A stretch of 64,000 bases of DNA, from NCBI GenBank assembly GCA_013396525.1, contig VWYX01000690.1:241614-305613 (forward strand), written 5' to 3'. Shown piece after piece: positions 59,748 through 64,000 of this stretch. This DNA comes from Chaetorhynchus papuensis. Taxonomy: Eukaryota; Chordata; Aves; Passeriformes; Rhipiduridae. Every line of letters starts with the position of its first letter. The first letter of the stretch is position 1. A program made the translations under genes and the position numbers. The notes beneath the pieces were generated by a model. It searched no databases. It was not told the DNA's origin and worked only from the letters and a program-made list of their open reading frames with translations.

Positions 59748-60482
59748 NNNNNNNNNNNNNNNNNNNNNNNNNNNNNNNNNNNNNNNNNNNNNNNNNNNNN
59801 NNNNNNNNNNNNNNNNNNNNNNNNNNNNNNNNNNNNNNNNNNNNNNNNNNNNNNNNNNNNNNNNNNNNNNNNNNNNNNNNNNNNNNNNNNNNNNNNNNNN
59901 NNNNNNNNNNNNNNNNNNNNNNNNNNNNNNNNNNNNNNNNNNNNNNNNNNNNNNNNNNNNNNNNNNNNNNNNNNNNNNNNNNNNNNNNNNNNNNNNNNNN
60001 NNNNNNNNNNNNNNNNNNNNNNNNNNNNNNNNNNNNNNNNNNNNNNNNNNNNNNNNNNNNNNNNNNNNNNNNNNNNNNNNNNNNNNNNNNNNNNNNNNNN
60101 NNNNNNNNNNNNNNNNNNNNNNNNNNNNNNNNNNNNNNNNNNNNNNNNNNNNNNNNNNNNNNNNNNNNNNNNNNNNNNNNNNNNNNNNNNNNNNNNNNNN
60201 NNNNNNNNNNNNNNNNNNNNNNNNNNNNNNNNNNNNNNNNNNNNNNNNNNNNNNNNNNNNNNNNNNNNNNNNNNNNNNNNNNNNNNNNNNNNNNNNNNNN
60301 NNNNNNNNNNNNNNNNNNNNNNNNNNNNNNNNNNNNNNNNNNNNNNNNNNNNNNNNNNNNNNNNNNNNNNNNNNNNNNNNNNNNNNNNNNNNNNNNNNNN
60401 NNNNNNNNNNNNNNNNNNNNNNNNNNNNNNNNNNNNNNNNNNNNNNNNNNNNNNNNNNNNNNNNNNNNNNNNNNNNNNNNNN
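59748..60482. other. Assembly gap (735 N)
   Basis: A run of 735 unknown bases lies between the two near-identical blocks. Open frames that appear to cross it are artefacts. Confidence 0.99.
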
Positions 60483-61842
60483 GATGACTTTGAGAGGCAC
60501 AGGAATCCCCCAAGGAAAATCCAGACTGTACCTGTGGAGGCACATGGTCATTGTAGAGGTGTAGCAGGTGCAGTCTGACACCAGGCACATGGCTCCTGCT
60601 CGCCCAGCACCACGTGCTGTCACCTGCAGAGGGACAGCTGGGGGGATGGAGATGAATGGTCCTGCTGCAGCTGTGCCAGGACAGGTTCAGTGTGCTCTGT
60701 TGTCTTTGTGGTGTGGTTGTGACACTCAAACCTCTCCCTGCTTGAGAGAGAGGTATCCATCCCCTTTGCTCAGGGAGGATTGTCTCTTCCAAAACCCCAA
60801 TGTGATGCCAGGGCCCCACACCTGTCCTTGGGACTGAGTCTCATCATAGGGATGTGGGGAATTGGGGTGTCTCTTGGGGTGCTGGAGCTGTGGGAATGTC
60901 TGTGGCACTCTGGGGGTACTAGGAATTCCCTGTAGTCCTGTGGGAATTCTCACTAGAGGAGGAGAGTTGTCAGCATTTCCTTAGGGGAATCTGAGAGTCC
61001 TGGGAGTATCAGGGCCTTCTTGGGGGAATCTGGGAGCTCTGGGAATACCAGGCATCCCCCCGGGTGTGTGGTGTCCCCAGGAGATGTCACAGTCCCCAGT
61101 TCCTCACAAGGGTGGCACAAGTGCAGGAGGACCTCGGAGATTTGGGGTACCCCAGGTGTCATCAGTGGGGTGGAGGTGTCAGGGACACCAGGGAGGGGAG
61201 GCTTCCCCCAGTCACTGGCTCACTGTGGCCCTTGGGCACACCTTGGGGCAGGGGTAGTGACAGGGACCCCCAGGGCCTTGGGAAGGACAGGTCTCATCCC
61301 CCTGCAGCCCCTCTACCAACCCCACCCCCCCACTGCCCCTGACACCCCTCAACAGCCCCAGCAACACCCAGTCTCCCCTTGACTCTCTACTTTCCCAGTG
61401 CTCCCCAGCAGCCCCTGCTCACTCTCCAGCCCCCCCAGTGACCCCCAACCTTCCCCAGTGATCACCCCAAGGATCCCACTGCCCCACCACTTCATTCCCC
61501 ACTTGCTGTCCCACCCCGAGCCACTGTTTACCCAAGGAAAGAAAGGGATGTGGGTTTGGCAAGGGCCTGGGGTCCACGGCCTCCCTGATCTCCTTTGACT
61601 GCTGGAGTTTTCTCTGTGTTTGCCGTGGCCCTGATGGTTCAAGTCCCTACCAGAGCTGTTATGAGGGGTCTGGCTGTCCCCAAACACAGTACAGGGGCTC
61701 TGCCCTCACCTGCTCCTCACAAACATGGGCTGTGCTGGCATCTCATGGTTCCATGAGGGGATTCTGTCCCAGCCCCCCAGGTTACCCTTTGGATTGCTGG
61801 TTTGACCATTCCTATCCCCAAAGCAGCTACTAAAACACTTCA

Positions 61843-61906
61843 AATCATAGAAGATGTCAAGTTAGAAGGGATCCACAGGGATCACTGCCTCCAGCTCCCT
61901 GCTCTT
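61843..61906 (-). mobile_element. CR1-like tail remnant (copy 2)
   Basis: This is the second copy of the remnant at 59247-59310. Confidence 0.5.
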
Positions 61907-62144
61907 CAAGAGACCAGTCTTCCCAGTACAAAATGCCTCAGGTATGTGGGGGCTGGAAGACTCCTCCTCAGAAAGGGCTGAAGGCAGAGGAAAGAGTGGT
62001 AAAAAGGATTTTTGGCAGCAGTGCCTCTTCTGCCACCCTCCCTAGGCAGAGAGGTTGGGTGACATAGGTGGAAGCTAAGTTTTAACTGAAGTCTGTCAGA
62101 ACTGGGTGGTAGAAAGTGTTTGGTAGAGTGGGAGAGGAGAACTC

Positions 62145-62170
62145 TGTGTGTGTGTGTGTGTGTGTGTGTG
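62145..62170. repeat. (TG)13 microsatellite
   Basis: This is the shorter counterpart of the (TG)25 repeat at 59549; the 24-base difference fully explains the length difference between the two blocks. Confidence 0.97.
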
Positions 62171-62319
62171 AGGAGCTCAGCCTGCCACTGCTCCTTGGAG
62201 CAGCCTGCTCCAAAATCCCTGGGATCCAAGTGTCTCTCTTGTCACCCCAAGGGCCACATTGTCCTGCTGCCAGGTCTCATTAAAAGGTGAGTAAGGGCGT
62301 TGGAGGTCCCCAGGATCCA

Positions 62320-63034
62320 GCAATAATGAACTCCCACATGAGGAGCACCTGGAATGACACGGACTAAGGAGACAGTAAATGACAGAGGAGCTGAGACAAC
62401 ACAGAATAAACTCTTTTATAGAAGAGACAAGGCAGGTGCAGCTCTTGCCGTGTTCACCCAAGGAGGAAATCGGCTCCTGGCCATCAGTGGTGCCCGTGGG
62501 GATCTTCTTTCAGGGGTGGCATGATCTCTCCAGTCTCTAAAATCCTGTCCCCCTGTGGGATGAGAGCGTGGTGAGCATTCCCTGGGGCATCCAGCCTCCC
62601 CCTGCACATCCCAGTCCTTCAGGGAACCTGCAGCTGTCCTCACTCCCAGGCGAGAATCTCACCACAGCTCACTCAGGACACTCTCATTCACCCAGTGTTC
62701 CCAAAACACTGGAATAACATCACAGCAAAATTACCTGGAGTCTGTACTTGCTTTACCCCTGGTTTTCCCTACAGAGCAGCAGCCACACATTTTGAGCCTG
62801 TCTTGTTTTAAGAATTCCTTATAGCACTGCATAGCCCCCTCCAGCAGTGATCAGTGAGTCCAAACCCACAGCCCAGAGCCCATGGAGAGCCCTCAAAAAT
62901 CAACCTGCTGCCCCAGTGCTGCTTGTTCCAGCTCCAGGCACAGTCTTGGCCTGCTGAGCTGACCTAACTCGACTGGAAAATTAGGCTGAAGACCAACAGG
63001 TTGACCTTCAGTGTGTTGCTTTGTGGTTGTTCGG
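62320..63034. other. Unique sequence, nothing recognised
   Basis: No repeat, RNA gene or convincing exon is seen. An AATAAA on the plus strand near 62404 has no supporting transcript evidence. Confidence 0.6.
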
Positions 63035-63185
63035 GATGGAATATTTTATAATTTTATTTTAGATAGAGCACAATTAGGAGGTGTTATGCTAAAAATGAGC
63101 AGCAGTCAGAAAGGGCAGAGCTTATCTTCTGTGGGAATATTTGCCCTCTGACTTGTTACACCAATCAGTAACAGCTCAGAGCAGC
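63035..63185 (-). other. Candidate terminal exon with poly(A) signal
   Basis: The acceptor cttttctgttttcag lies before 63185, and AATAAA is at 63058-63053. In the frame that is open through the two upstream candidate exons, it adds six codons and ends at TGA (63167-63165). The end near 63035 is inferred from usual cleavage distance. The gene is not identified. Confidence 0.35.
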
Positions 63186-63678
63186 CTGAAAACAGAAAAG
63201 ACCAAACATTGTGATGCTCTCTGCTTCACAAAACTTGTCCCAAGCTGAGGTGACACAACTTTTTGGGGACACCTGAGTGTGGGGGACCTTCACGGCCAAC
63301 TGGGACCAAGCCAGAACCAACATTTTAGTGCTGACAACAAGGAGAAGCAGAGCCACTCCTGTGTGAGTCCATGTGTTAATAATCACCAGGGCTTTGAACA
63401 GCCATTCCCAAAGGGAATGTTTGTATTTTCCACCCAGGATGGGCAGCATCAGCCAGGTTCTGTCAGCCAGGTGCTACAGAGGAGGTAACACCGAAACAGG
63501 GACTGAGGACAAGATGGAAGTGCCCAAACCCACTGTCCCTGTGCTGCTCCGGGGCCAGGCTGCCCACAGGACCAGCACATCCCTCAGGAAAGTCATCACT
63601 AGACATTCCTCAGGTACTGCACAAACCTCCCCGGAAACCCCTTCTCATTTGTGATAAGGTAAATGTTAAGAGACTTAC

Positions 63679-63723
63679 TGGGAATATCCGTGGATTTGTC
63701 ACAACCACACCGTGCGGCGATTT
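63679..63723 (-). other. Candidate 45-base exon
   Basis: It has a very strong polypyrimidine tract and acceptor (ctctcttctcccccacttccag, 63745-63724) and donor CCCA|gtaagt at 63678. The length is a multiple of three. Two frames are open; the one consistent with the neighbouring exons reads KSPHGVVVTNPRIFP. I do not recognise it. Intron 63186-63678 is 493 bases. Confidence 0.4.
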
Positions 63724-63898
63724 CTGGAAGTGGGGGAGAAGAGAGGGAAAGGGTAAAGAAAACAGTGTTACTTGGAGGAAGCACAAAGCATTTCCAAAAT
63801 GGGCACCCTGACCCTTCCAGAATACAAACTGTGCTAAGCACAAGGCTTGTTAAACCTTCCACTGCCTAGAGAAATACCTGAGGCTACAACACTCACAC

Positions 63899-63971
63899 CT
63901 GCTGGGAGGGCAGGGCTGGCCCTTCTCCTTCCCCACACCAGCAGCTGCCCTGCTTATTCCCAGGGCTGTTC
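63899..63971 (-). other. Candidate 73-base exon at the right edge
   Basis: It has acceptor ttgttcctgtcctgcag before 63971 and donor CAGCAG|gtgtgag at 63898. One frame enters after one base and gives 24 codons (ending GPALPSQQ), then passes in phase into the 45-base exon. Intron 63724-63898 is 175 bases. It may belong to the gene that lies upstream of CAPN15 in the same direction. Confidence 0.35.
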
Positions 63972-64000
63972 CTGCAGGACAGGAACAATTCAGACACAAC

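Larger units (their letters stand above)
60483..62319. repeat. Duplicated block, copy 2 (right of gap)
   Basis: This is an 1837-base near-identical copy of 57887-59747. It starts at the first base after the N run and ends at ccaggatcca, after which unique sequence (gcaataatgaactcccacat) follows. The pattern is that of two haplotypes placed in tandem. Confidence 0.95.

Noticed and set aside
59605..60819. Long frames spanning the N gap
   Set aside because: They consist mostly of unknown residues; the gap is not sequence.
1..64000. CRISPR arrays, operons, phage or bacterial mobile elements, tRNA or rRNA genes
   Set aside because: None are visible. The window is vertebrate nuclear DNA, and the repeats are CR1 fragments and simple repeats.

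Overview
The window looks like avian nuclear DNA, probably a songbird. It carries many CR1 LINE fragments whose ends match the tails typical of birds, and vertebrate-type exons with GT-AG introns. It also has a GC-rich CpG-island promoter, an assembly gap and no bacterial-style gene packing. Nearly all open frames longer than 60 codons are chance frames in GC-rich introns.

The main gene is CAPN15 (calpain-15, the SOLH / small optic lobes family) on the minus strand. Eight coding exons can be placed to the base between 11215 and 1: 9743-11237, 6259-6467, 5860-6043, 2946-3169, 1939-2064, 1168-1320, 842-1003, and 1-202, which runs off the left edge. Together they encode residues 1-911. They cover an N-terminal region with six RanBP2-type zinc fingers and the calpain protease core with an intact triad (Cys560, His725, Asn745). 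They also include the start of the C-terminal part. The last part of the protein, about 175 residues by comparison with mammalian CAPN15, lies outside the window.

Upstream, two long introns (about 26 kb and 16 kb) lead to an exon at 37239-37537 and to a non-coding first exon that ends at 53576 inside a CpG island (about 53.0-54.3 kb). The 37 kb exon has its own ATG in a strong context. Its 176 coding bases splice in frame into the canonical CAPN15 start exon, which predicts a CAPN15 form with 66 extra N-terminal residues beginning with a myristoylation-like MGSSAS motif. The CpG island contains two ZNF143/THAP11-like elements.

From 54.3 to 64 kb there is no clear protein gene. This stretch holds CR1 fragments, a weak RNase H-like relic, and a block of about 1.85 kb present twice (57887-59747 and 60483-62319) on either side of a 735-base N gap. 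The two copies are nearly identical but differ in (TG)n length (25 against 13 units), which is most simply an allelic false duplication in the assembly. At the right edge, three minus-strand segments with good splice signals and an AATAAA (63971 down to about 63035) look like the 3' end of another gene that I cannot name.
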